A stretch of 6,370 nt of DNA from Chloroflexota bacterium (GCA_003695455.1 RFJF01000324.1:1-6370), one strand, 5' to 3'; counted from the first letter of the stretch, positions 1 to 5,991 are shown. Notes: a model not told the origin generated them from the letters alone. Program-made: numbers and translations.

Positions 1-72
1 GGCAAGCTCAACGTATCAAACCGCACCGAAGCCGTGGCTCAGGCCATCAAAATGGGGGTTATTTCAGATTAA
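1..72 (+). CDS. C-terminal end of a LuxR/NarL-type HTH transcriptional regulator (partial)
   Basis: Frame 1 is open from the first base and ends at TAA (70-72), giving 23 residues. The stretch KLNVSNRTEAVAQAIKMGVI matches the end of the LuxR/NarL DNA-binding domain: the end of the recognition helix followed by the 'L.V.NRTEAV..A...G.I' signature of the last helix, with the usual short tail after it. In this family the domain binds DNA as a dimer and is normally the C-terminus of a two-component response regulator or a larger LuxR protein. The N-terminal part is outside the window, so receiver domain, signal and targets cannot be stated. A terminator lies 107 bases after the stop, so the gene is probably not in one operon with the transporter. 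Confidence 0.85.
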   Translation, partial: GKLNVSNRTEAVAQAIKMGVISD

Positions 73-84
73 CCGGCGTTAAAA

Positions 85-105
85 TGTCATCCCTTTCAGA
101 TGACA
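85..105. repeat. Perfect 7-bp inverted repeat, 7-nt loop
   Basis: TGTCATC (85-91) and GATGACA (99-105) are exact reverse complements around a 7-base spacer. It starts 13 bases after the regulator's stop codon. No T-run follows on the + strand, so it is not a standard terminator. It could be a 3'-end mRNA hairpin or a protein binding site. Confidence 0.45.
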
Positions 106-145
106 AATTACCATAATTGAGCAAAATGAACCCCTTTTTTAGTTT

Positions 146-167
146 GGTCTAGTACCGGCCTAGTACC
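146..167. repeat. Tandem 11-bp repeat
   Basis: GGTCTAGTACC (146-156) is followed directly by GGCCTAGTACC (157-167): two abutting 11-mers with one mismatch, so identical bases recur on the same face of the helix. A degraded third CTAGT begins at 174, just before the terminator stem. It could be a tandem operator or a slippage product. Confidence 0.5.
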
Positions 168-178
168 TTTGCTCTAGT

Positions 179-211
179 TTCCGGCCCAAACGGGCCGGAA
201 TTTTTATTTTT
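179..211 (+). terminator. Rho-independent terminator downstream of the LuxR-type gene
   Basis: TTCCGGCCC (179-187) pairs perfectly with GGGCCGGAA (192-200) around the 4-base loop AAAC, giving a 9-bp GC-rich stem followed directly by a T-rich tract (201-211, one A interrupting). The reverse strand has no T-run after the stem, so it works in the + direction. It ends transcription from the upstream regulator and insulates the transporter genes. Confidence 0.88.
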
Positions 212-336
212 AAAAATAGAGCGTTGGCCTGATGGCATGTGACAACAAATTTGATAAGATGTGAACGTGAATTGGCCCACCATATTTTACGTTGCGGAAA
301 CTTCCATCCCCCTGGCCAATGCAAATTGACGAATAA

Positions 337-357
337 CACCAATCACCAGAATTGGTG
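337..357. promoter_or_regulatory. Perfect 7-bp inverted repeat, candidate operator or leader hairpin
   Basis: CACCAAT (337-343) and ATTGGTG (351-357) are exact reverse complements with 7 bases between. An alternative pairing in the same place uses TCACC (343-347) with GGTGA (354-358). The same TCACC/GGTGA arms recur around the ribosome binding site at 492-506. Function unknown: operator DNA or 5'-leader RNA structure are both possible. Confidence 0.4.
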
Positions 358-394
358 ACATTCGTCTATTTGCGTTCATCACCACCCCCAAACC

Positions 395-426
395 GCGCTT
401 AAACGTCGAAAGGAGGTCTTTAGCGC
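395..426 (+). promoter_or_regulatory. Leader hairpin with an orphan AAAGGAGG in the loop
   Basis: GCGCT (395-399) pairs with AGCGC (422-426) and AAA (401-403) with TTT (419-421), with T400 bulged, giving an imperfect 8-bp stem. The 15-base loop contains AAAGGAGG (409-416), a near-perfect Shine-Dalgarno sequence, but no ATG, GTG or TTG lies at translation distance after it. It may be a decoy or standby ribosome site, an RNA-binding-protein site, or chance. Confidence 0.35.
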
Positions 427-491
427 AAACATCAAATTCAACGTTCCAATTGTTAAATTAATTAAAATTTTGACCTTACATTGATGTAATC

Positions 492-506
492 TCACCAGGA
501 GGGTGA
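492..506 (+). promoter_or_regulatory. Ribosome binding site of the binding-protein gene inside a small hairpin
   Basis: AGGAGG (497-502) is the Shine-Dalgarno sequence for the ATG at 514, with 11 bases between, slightly long. It is flanked by TCACC (492-496) and GGTGA (502-506), a perfect 5-bp stem that leaves AGGAG in a 5-base loop. Folding would partly hide the site and could make initiation depend on an RNA-binding factor or on ribosome competition. Confidence 0.5.
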
Positions 507-513
507 AGAAACA

Positions 514-1854
514 ATGAAACGTTTATTCCTTTTCGTCATTTTGTCAACCATTACGGCCCTGGTTGCAGCCTGCGGCGGCGCGGCCCCCGAACCGGCGGCC
601 CCGGCCCAGGAACAACCCAAAGCCGAAGTTGCCCAGGAAGAACCCGCCAAAGAAGAAGCGGCAGCACCCGCCGGCGGCGAAGAAGTAGTAACCATTGGCT
701 ACACCGCCTCAAAAACCGGCAAACTGGAAGTTCCCTCTCGCGGGCAAACCCGGGGCCTGGAACTGTGGCTTGAACAAGTCAACAAAGACGGGATTACCCT
801 GTCTGACGGCACTGTGGTTAAATTTGACACCAAAACCTACGATGACGAAAGCGCAAAAGAACGCGTCCAATCGCTGTACACCACGCTTATTGAAGAGGAC
901 AGCGCCGATTTTCTCATTAGCCCCTACAGTAGCGGCCTGACCGACGCCGCCGCCGTAATTGCCGAATCTTACGGCAATGTGATGATTACCACTGGCGCCG
1001 CCTCTGACGCCACCTACAAAAAAGGCCTGACCTCTGTATTTCAGCTTTACACCCCCGCCAGTCGCTACCTGACCGGCGCTATTGATATGTTGGCCGCTCT
1101 GGACCCCGACGCTAAAAAGATTGCCTTTGTGTATGAAAACGCCAAATTCTCCACGGGCGTGGTTGAAGCCGCCAAAGCCTACGCCGAAGAAAAAGGCTTT
1201 GACGTTGTGCTGTTTGAAGGTTACGACAGCGAAACCACCGACTTTGCCCCCTTCCTCAACAAAATTGCCGCCGCCGAGCCGGATGCCGTGATGGGCGGTG
1301 GTCACTTTAACGATGGTAGTACTCTGGCCCGCCAGCTTTACGAAAAGAACACCCCGGTTCATTTCCTGGCGCTGCTGGTTGCTCCCCCTGAATTACAGTT
1401 TGCCGAACTGGCCGACGCCGCTTTGGGCGTGGTTGGCCCCAGCCAGTGGGAACCGCAAGCCAACTATACCAAAGAAGCTGCCGCCGCTGCCGGTCTGGAA
1501 TGGTACGGTCCCACCGTGGCCGAATTTGCCAAAGCCTACGAGGATAAATACGGCGAAGAACCGGGCTACCACGCCGGTGGTGGATACGCTGCCGGGGTCA
1601 TTCTGCAACGAGCCATTGAACAGGCTGATTCTACCGACCCCGCCGCTGTCAAAGCCGCGCTGGATGATATGAACCTGCTCACCTTCTTTGGTAATGTAAA
1701 ATTTGACACCACTGCCGAATCCCACGGTTTGCAACAGGCCCACGAAATGGTGTACGTGCAGTGGCAACACGATGATCAGGGTAATCTGGTAAAACAGGTG
1801 GTTTGGCCGGTTGAAGGCCAATCTGCCGAACCGATTTACCCGCTGCCCCGCTAG
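514..1854 (+). CDS. HAAT-family ABC transporter substrate-binding lipoprotein (LivJ/LivK-like)
   Basis: The 446-residue product is the ligand-capturing part of the importer encoded just downstream. Residues 1-20 are a lipoprotein signal peptide: basic MKR, a hydrophobic core, and the lipobox VAAC with lipidated Cys20. Residues 21-57 form an Ala/Pro/Glu-rich linker that holds the domain off the membrane. From about residue 58 to 435 the sequence is a type I periplasmic-binding fold (Peripla_BP_6 type). The SSGLTDAAAVIAE segment (139-151) and ITTGAAS (158-164) are the places where family members bind the ligand's alpha-amino and carboxylate groups. Lobe 2 includes the segment around 202-270. 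The ATG at 514 is chosen because it starts the signal peptide and follows AGGAGG. Binding proteins of this family take branched-chain amino acids, other amino acids, amides or urea, and I cannot tell which here. Confidence 0.93.
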   Translation: MKRLFLFVILSTITALVAACGGAAPEPAAPAQEQPKAEVAQEEPAKEEAAAPAGGEEVVTIGYTASKTGKLEVPSRGQTRGLELWLEQVNKDGITLSDGTVVKFDTKTYDDESAKERVQSLYTTLIEEDSADFLISPYSSGLTDAAAVIAESYGNVMITTGAASDATYKKGLTSVFQLYTPASRYLTGAIDMLAALDPDAKKIAFVYENAKFSTGVVEAAKAYAEEKGFDVVLFEGYDSETTDFAPFLNKIAAAEPDAVMGGGHFNDGSTLARQLYEKNTPVHFLALLVAPPELQFAELADAALGVVGPSQWEPQANYTKEAAAAAGLEWYGPTVAEFAKAYEDKYGEEPGYHAGGGYAAGVILQRAIEQADSTDPAAVKAALDDMNLLTFFGNVKFDTTAESHGLQQAHEMVYVQWQHDDQGNLVKQVVWPVEGQSAEPIYPLPR

Positions 1855-1960
1855 TTTTGCAGCAGGCCCAAACAACTGACCCGGCCAGGTACCGTATTTT
1901 CAACAGGTAAACTTTACGTAATTACCAACAGAACAACGTACCAGAACCCCTATTACCTTC

Positions 1961-2015
1961 GGGGGTCGGCGCCATTATTTTGGCAGGCACACCAGCCGGT
2001 GTGGCGCCGACCCCC
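1961..2015 (+). repeat. Perfect 14-bp inverted repeat between the binding-protein gene and livH
   Basis: GGGGGTCGGCGCCA (1961-1974) and TGGCGCCGACCCCC (2002-2015) are exact reverse complements around 27 bases, which themselves can form a small CACC/GGTG hairpin (1990-1993 with 1998-2001). No T-run follows, so it is not a classical terminator. A competing stem can form upstream between CCCC (1947-1950) and the GGGG at 1962-1965, which would be mutually exclusive with the large one. In binding-protein transporter operons such intercistronic hairpins often stabilise the upstream message or limit read-through, raising binding protein over membrane components. That role is inference here. Confidence 0.75.
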
Positions 2016-2050
2016 AACCCGTTGTCTGCCGGGCCACCAGCTAGTAAAAC

Positions 2051-2056
2051 AAGGAG
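2051..2056 (+). promoter_or_regulatory. Ribosome binding site fixing the livH start
   Basis: AAGGAG lies 7 bases before the ATG at 2064. The reading frame is open further upstream to 1980, but that extension runs through the inverted repeat, encodes a Pro/Ala-rich non-membrane stretch, and has no such site, so 2064 is the start. Confidence 0.85.
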
Positions 2057-2063
2057 TTTAATT

Positions 2064-2927
2064 ATGGACCAATTCATTGCTTCATTGGCCGACGGTCTGC
2101 TATTGGGTTTTGTGTACGGGCTGGCGGCCATGGGGCTTACCCTGATCTTTGGCGTGATGGATGTAATCAACCTGGCCCACGGCCCCATCATTGCCCTGGG
2201 AATGTTTGCCGTGTTTTTTCTTGGCCCACCCGGCCTGGGGCTTCACCCCTACGTGGCCCTGTTGGTTGTGGCGGTACTCGGCCTGATTTTTGGGGCCATC
2301 ATCTACTTCATCTCTGTCCACAGAATTCTTGACGGCCCGCACCTGTCATCGTTACTATCCACATTTTCAGTCAACATGATGATTATTGGTGTAGGCACGG
2401 CCATATTTACCACCACGCCCAAAAATATGGATTTTTCCATTGGCGGCCTTGCCTTTTGGGCGTTAAACATTCCCTTTACCCGGTTGGTGGGCGCGTTTAT
2501 TGCGGTGCTGGTTGCAGCTGCGCTCTACGTGTTTCTGTACAGAACCCAACAGGGAAAGGCAATTCGGGCGGTAGCCAACAACCGGGCGGCCTCTGAGTTG
2601 ATGGGTATTCCCTCGACCATGACTTTGGCGCTCAGTTTTGGCATTGGCACCATGTTGGCTGCCGTATCGGGCGCTATTATTGCCACCTTCTTTTCCTTCA
2701 GCATTCTCTCCGGCGGCGTCTACGAGCTGAAAAGCTTTGTGATTGTGGTGCTGGGCGGGTTGGGCAACCCCACCGGCGCGCTGCTTGGCGGGCTAATTCT
2801 GGGCGCGCTCGAAGGTATTGTGCCGGTGTTTTTGCCCGTTAGCTGGGTGCCGGTCATTGAATTTGTGTTGTTTGTGCTCATTCTGATGTATCGTCCCAAC
2901 GGGCTGTTTGGAGGTGGGCGCTCATGA
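2064..2927 (+). CDS. livH: HAAT-family ABC transporter permease LivH
   Basis: The 287-residue product is one of two membrane subunits forming the substrate channel in the cytoplasmic membrane. It is almost wholly hydrophobic. LivH hallmarks are in order: GLTLIFGVMDVINLAHG at 24-40; the cytoplasmic coupling segment around 161-182 (QGKAIRAVANN then LMGI), which in this family docks on the ATPase; GGLGNPTGA at 231-239; and the terminal RPNGLFG at 277-283. Length is typical of the family (about 290). It follows the binding-protein gene after 209 bases containing a large inverted repeat, and its stop overlaps the livM start (ATGA, 2924-2927), so the two partner permeases are translationally coupled. 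Nothing is truncated. Confidence 0.95.
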   Translation: MDQFIASLADGLLLGFVYGLAAMGLTLIFGVMDVINLAHGPIIALGMFAVFFLGPPGLGLHPYVALLVVAVLGLIFGAIIYFISVHRILDGPHLSSLLSTFSVNMMIIGVGTAIFTTTPKNMDFSIGGLAFWALNIPFTRLVGAFIAVLVAAALYVFLYRTQQGKAIRAVANNRAASELMGIPSTMTLALSFGIGTMLAAVSGAIIATFFSFSILSGGVYELKSFVIVVLGGLGNPTGALLGGLILGALEGIVPVFLPVSWVPVIEFVLFVLILMYRPNGLFGGGRS

Positions 2928-3898
2928 GTTTCAAGAGTATCAAATACCCTGCCTTCTGGATTTCCGTTGGACTGGTGGCGCTGGCCGGAATTTTGCCACT
3001 GATTACCGGCTCTAACACCACCCGTGAAACCATGTTTCTGGTGCTTACGGCCATTGCCCTGGCATCCAGCCTGAACATGTTGCTGGGCTACGCCGGATAT
3101 GTGAGCTTTGGGCACATTGTTTTTCTGGGATTTGGTGGATACGTTGGCTTCTATTTAATTGTAGACCACAACTGGTCGCTGTGGCTGGCCATGCTGGTGG
3201 GCGGATTGATGGCCGGCTTGTTGGCCTTGTTGCTGGGCAAAGCTATTTTGCACCTGCGTGGCGCATATTTTGCGCTGGCAACCATTGGCGTCAATGAAGC
3301 CATTAAAACATTCGTGAAAAATTTTGACCTGTTTGGCGGCCCGGTTGGCCTGGAAGTTAATTTTTTGGTCTACAAAGATTACGGCGGCCCGGCCCAAATG
3401 CAGTGGACAACCTACTGGGCAATTTTTGGTCTGGCGCTGCTGGCTGTGCTGGTTAGCTACGCCATTAAATTTTCCCGTTTTGGTCTGGGTTTGATGGCCA
3501 TCCGTGAAGATGAAGACGCGGCAATGGTTTTAGGCGTGCGAACGCCCTCGGCCAAAACCTGGGCCTACGTACTTTCGGCAATAATCCCCGGTATGCTTGG
3601 GGTGATTCTTTTCTTTAGGAACAGCAGCGTTGAACCGGAGGACGCCTTCCGGTTGCATCGTTCTATTGAATTTATTGTGATGGTTATGCTGGGTGGCCAG
3701 GGTACAGTACTTGGCCCACTGGTTGGCGCCGCCACCTACGATACCCTGCGCGGCTTCCTGCTGACCAGTCCGCTGTTCAAAGATTTGCAACTGGCCTTTG
3801 CCGGATTGCTGCTGCTGTTAATTGTGCTGTTTGTGCCAACCGGAATTGTCGGCTGGCTGCGCGGACGTTTCCGACAACTGTGGAGGGTGCTGGAATGA
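2924..3898 (+). CDS. livM: HAAT-family ABC transporter permease LivM
   Basis: The 324-residue product is the second membrane subunit and should pair with LivH. Visible family features are a first membrane segment near 11-28, the LivM motif ASSLNMLLGYAGYVSFGH at 47-64, LRGAYFALATIG at 111-122, the cytoplasmic coupling segment GLGLMAIREDEDAAMVLGV at 187-205, MLGGQGTVLGPLVGA at 255-269, and VPTGIVG at 304-310. The ATG overlaps the livH stop by four bases, and GGAGG (2910-2914) inside livH serves as ribosome binding site. The product lacks the extra N-terminal segments of the longer LivM of enterobacteria, so it is the compact form common elsewhere. Its stop overlaps the livG start in the same way. 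Confidence 0.95.
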   Translation: MSFKSIKYPAFWISVGLVALAGILPLITGSNTTRETMFLVLTAIALASSLNMLLGYAGYVSFGHIVFLGFGGYVGFYLIVDHNWSLWLAMLVGGLMAGLLALLLGKAILHLRGAYFALATIGVNEAIKTFVKNFDLFGGPVGLEVNFLVYKDYGGPAQMQWTTYWAIFGLALLAVLVSYAIKFSRFGLGLMAIREDEDAAMVLGVRTPSAKTWAYVLSAIIPGMLGVILFFRNSSVEPEDAFRLHRSIEFIVMVMLGGQGTVLGPLVGAATYDTLRGFLLTSPLFKDLQLAFAGLLLLLIVLFVPTGIVGWLRGRFRQLWRVLE

Positions 3899-4659
3899 CA
3901 CAGAACAACGAAACCATTTTACAGGTCCAGAATGTGTCTAAACGGTTTGGCGGCCTGCTGGCGGTGGCCGAAGTCACCTTTGATTTGCCCAAAGGTCAGA
4001 TTTTGGGGCTGATTGGCCCCAACGGCGCCGGCAAAACTACCCTGTTCAACGTTATCAATGGTGTGTACGCCCCCACTGAAGGCAAAGTAATTTTCCGGGG
4101 CACAGACGTAAGCGGCTGGCAGCCGTACGATGTGGTGAAACTGGGCCTGGCCCGCACCCACCAGATTGTGCGCCCGTTGCAGGAACTGACCGTACTTGAA
4201 AACGTAATGGCCGGCGCATGTTACGGCCATGAAAACCGTTCGCTGCACGACGCCGAAGAAATTGCCCACGAAGTGCTGAACTTTGTCAACCTGGATTCGC
4301 GTGCAAACCAACTGGCAAAAAGCCTGAACGTGGGCCAGAAAAAACGGCTCGAAATGGCCCGCTCGCTGGCGGCCCGGCCTCATTTGTTGTTGCTTGATGA
4401 AGTGCTGGCCGGCCTCAATCCCACAGAAATTGCCGAAATGGTAGAAGTGGTCCTGAAAATCAGAGAGCAGGGCATTACCATCCTCATTATTGAACACGTG
4501 ATGCACGCCCTGATGAATGTGTCTGACCGCGTGATTGTGCTGGATTACGGCAGGCTCATTGCCGAAGGCACGCCGGACGAAATTGCCAACGACGAAAAAG
4601 TCATTGAAGCGTACCTGGGTGACCCCAAGTTGGCAGAAAAACTCATGAGCGGCGAGTAG
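3895..4659 (+). CDS. livG: HAAT-family ABC transporter ATP-binding protein LivG
   Basis: The 254-residue product is one of two cytoplasmic ATPases driving import. It has Walker [10 protein letters not shown] (41-49), Q-loop Gln90 in [10 protein letters not shown], a signature read as LNVGQ (144-148) in place of LSGGQ, Walker B LLLLD with catalytic Glu169, and switch His201. The segment between Q-loop and signature carries the helical subdomain that contacts the permease. The residue after the catalytic Glu is Val rather than the usual Pro, and the signature Ser is replaced by Asn. The frame is open upstream to a GTG at 3880, but the ATG at 3895 is preferred: it overlaps the livM stop (ATGA) and follows GGAGGG (3882-3887) by 7 bases. 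Confidence 0.95.
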   Translation: MTQNNETILQVQNVSKRFGGLLAVAEVTFDLPKGQILGLIGPNGAGKTTLFNVINGVYAPTEGKVIFRGTDVSGWQPYDVVKLGLARTHQIVRPLQELTVLENVMAGACYGHENRSLHDAEEIAHEVLNFVNLDSRANQLAKSLNVGQKKRLEMARSLAARPHLLLLDEVLAGLNPTEIAEMVEVVLKIREQGITILIIEHVMHALMNVSDRVIVLDYGRLIAEGTPDEIANDEKVIEAYLGDPKLAEKLMSGE

Positions 4660-4671
4660 GAGGCGAGCACC

Positions 4672-5385
4672 ATGACAACAGTACTTGAAGTAAACAATGT
4701 TTCATCCGGCTACGGCGAAGTTCAAATTCTGTGGGATACATCCGTTAAACTTGAAAAAGGTAAACTGACATCGTTGGTTGGCGCAAACGGCGTGGGCAAA
4801 ACCACGCTGATGCGTACCATTATGGGGCTGCTCAAACCGACAAAAGGCACGGTGTCTTTTCACGGTCAGGACGTGACCCGCATGTCTGCACATGCCAAAG
4901 CGGCTCATGGTTTGATTCTGGTACCAGAAGGCCGCCAGCTTTTTACCGAAATGACCGTGTACGAAAACCTTGAGATGGGGGCCTTTACCAAACGGGCCAA
5001 AGAAAATTTTGCCGCCAACCTTGACCGCGTCTACGAGATGTTTCCCCGGCTCAAAGAACGGCTCGACCAAAAATCGGGCACTATGTCTGGCGGCGAACAG
5101 CAAATGCTGGCGGTAGCCCGCGGCCTGATGGCCCAGCCCGATATTCTCATGATTGATGAACTTTCTCTGGGGCTGGCGCCGTTTTTGGTGCTGGATTTGT
5201 TTGAAATTCTCAAACGCCTCAAAGATGATGGCCTGACGATGCTGCTGGTTGAGCAAAATGTGCAAATGGCCCTGGCCGTGAGCGATTACGCCTACGTGCT
5301 GGCCGACGGCAAGGTTGAACTCGAAGGCCCATCCAGAGAGTTGGCCCAAAACGAACACGTACGGGCAGCCTACCTGGGAATTTGA
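4672..5385 (+). CDS. livF: HAAT-family ABC transporter ATP-binding protein LivF
   Basis: The 237-residue product is the second ATPase and should form a heterodimer with LivG. It shows Walker A GANGVGKTT (37-45), the LivF-type Q-loop region VPEGRQLFTEMTVYENL (84-100) with Glu86 where most ABC proteins have Gln, signature MSGGEQQ (138-144), Walker B ILMID with catalytic Glu163, the D-loop region SLGLAP (165-170), and LVEQN with Gln195 at the switch-His position. Glu in the Q-loop and Gln at the switch are normal for LivF. Leu164 replaces the usual Pro after the catalytic Glu. AGGAGG (4658-4663) overlaps the livG stop and lies 8 bases before the ATG, so it is coupled to livG. It is the last transport gene; no terminator is evident directly after it. 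Confidence 0.95.
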   Translation: MTTVLEVNNVSSGYGEVQILWDTSVKLEKGKLTSLVGANGVGKTTLMRTIMGLLKPTKGTVSFHGQDVTRMSAHAKAAHGLILVPEGRQLFTEMTVYENLEMGAFTKRAKENFAANLDRVYEMFPRLKERLDQKSGTMSGGEQQMLAVARGLMAQPDILMIDELSLGLAPFLVLDLFEILKRLKDDGLTMLLVEQNVQMALAVSDYAYVLADGKVELEGPSRELAQNEHVRAAYLGI

Positions 5386-5391
5386 CCCCGG

Positions 5392-5421
5392 TTGGCGTTT
5401 CGCGGTAAATGGCATTACAAT
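5392..5421 (+). promoter_or_regulatory. Sigma70-type promoter candidate for the CBS-domain gene
   Basis: TTGGCG (5392-5397) and TACAAT (5416-5421) are 18 bases apart, placing a start point near 5428 and a leader of about 100 bases before the ATG at 5530. The -35 matches the consensus at 4 of 6 bases and the -10 at 5 of 6. The same -35 hexamer occurs in the clearer promoter at 6049. It begins 7 bases after the livF stop. Confidence 0.5.
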
Positions 5422-5516
5422 CGTGAAACAAGGCGGCGGTGGGCGGGGTATTCGCGCCAGCAGAGAAAACCCTGGCCCATCCGGCGCTTCACACTTAAAA
5501 TTCACCGAACCCTTGC

Positions 5517-5522
5517 AAGGAG
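5517..5522 (+). promoter_or_regulatory. Ribosome binding site fixing the CBS-gene start
   Basis: AAGGAG lies 7 bases before the ATG at 5530, with nearly the same context as the livH site (AAGGAG, an AT-rich 7-mer, ATG). The frame is open to 5392, but that extension is Arg-rich, unlike a CBS protein, and would overlap the promoter candidate. Confidence 0.8.
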
Positions 5523-5529
5523 TAAAATT

Positions 5530-5958
5530 ATGCCAAATCAAGCGTTGGTTAAAGACTGGATGGCCAGTAAAGTTGTAACCATCACCCCGTACACCACACT
5601 CACCGAGGCCCACCGGCTGATGACTGAATACAATATTCGGCGGCTGCCGATTGTTGAAAGCAAAAAGCTGGTGGGCATTGTCACCCGCGGCGATATTCGC
5701 GGCGCAGAACCGTCTGCTGCCACCTCGCTGAGCATTTGGGAGTTGAACTACATCCTCTCTCGCCTGCGCATCAAAGACATTATGACCAAAGACCCCATCA
5801 CCGTTCACCCGGATACCACTATTGAAGAAGCTGCCAAATTGATGCTCGAAAAGAAGGTCAGCGGGCTGCCAGTTGTTGATGAAAACGATAACATCTGCGG
5901 TATCATCACCGAATCCGACATCTTCCGCCTGGTTGTAAAAACCTGGCATCAGGATTAA
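5530..5958 (+). CDS. Tandem CBS-domain protein
   Basis: The 142-residue product consists of two CBS domains and little else. CBS1 spans about residues 7-58, with VKDWM at its start, RRLPIV (37-42) and GIVTRGD (49-55). CBS2 spans about 80-136, with IKDIMTKDPITV (81-92), SGLPVVDE (111-118) and GIITESD (124-130). The G-[IV]-[IV]-T-x-x-D pattern at the end of each is the usual nucleotide-contact segment; in this family the Thr and Asp touch the ribose or phosphate of AMP, ATP or related adenosyl ligands. The linker between (59-79) is short. There is no membrane segment, enzyme domain or DNA-binding domain, so it is probably a cytoplasmic energy-sensing or regulatory protein acting on an unknown partner. 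It follows livF by 144 bases, has its own promoter candidate, and ends 33 bases before a strong terminator. Any role in controlling the transporter is speculative. Confidence 0.93.
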   Translation: MPNQALVKDWMASKVVTITPYTTLTEAHRLMTEYNIRRLPIVESKKLVGIVTRGDIRGAEPSAATSLSIWELNYILSRLRIKDIMTKDPITVHPDTTIEEAAKLMLEKKVSGLPVVDENDNICGIITESDIFRLVVKTWHQD

Positions 5959-5991
5959 CGCACTCGCTTTACAACTTCCTCCTCTGAACAG

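Larger units (their letters stand above)
73..513. other. 441-base intergenic region: terminator plus structured leader of the binding-protein gene
   Basis: No convincing protein gene is present on either strand. From left to right it holds a 7-bp inverted repeat (85-105), an 11-bp tandem repeat (146-167), an intrinsic terminator (179-211), two ATGTGA copies 22 bp apart (237-242 and 259-264), an inverted repeat at 337-357, a hairpin with AAAGGAGG in its loop (395-426), a very AT-rich block (about 448-471), and the hairpin containing the ribosome binding site (492-506). The promoter for the binding-protein gene must lie after the terminator, but I found no hexamer pair with acceptable spacing. 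The AT-rich block is the most likely neighbourhood, or an alternative sigma factor is used. Confidence 0.7.

Noticed and set aside
160..342. Minus-strand open frame of about 60 codons in the intergenic region
   Set aside because: It runs through the terminator stem, starts at a TTG, and its product resembles no family I know. It is probably a chance frame.
470..490. TTGACC with TGTAAT as promoter for the binding-protein gene
   Set aside because: Only 9 bases separate the hexamers, far below the 16-18 needed.
709..1362. Minus-strand open frame (217 codons) opposite the binding-protein gene
   Set aside because: Gly/Val/Phe-rich antisense shadow of the GCC-rich coding sequence, with no ribosome site or recognisable domain.
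2022..2050. Possible promoter TTGTCT-17-TAAAAC just before livH
   Set aside because: The predicted start point would fall on or after the ribosome binding site at 2051-2056, leaving no usable leader.
1980..2063. N-terminal extension of LivH by 28 residues from a TTG at 1980
   Set aside because: It overlaps the inverted repeat, encodes a Pro/Ala-rich stretch foreign to the family, and lacks a ribosome site; AAGGAG before 2064 is clear.
5392..5529. 46-residue N-terminal extension of the CBS protein
   Set aside because: It is Arg-rich and unlike CBS proteins, it lies over the promoter candidate, and the ATG at 5530 has a good ribosome site.
4702..5949. Long minus-strand open frame (415 codons) opposite livF and the CBS gene
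   Set aside because: It is antisense to two clear conserved genes and arises from their codon bias; composition is rich in His, Gln, Phe and Gly with no family resemblance.
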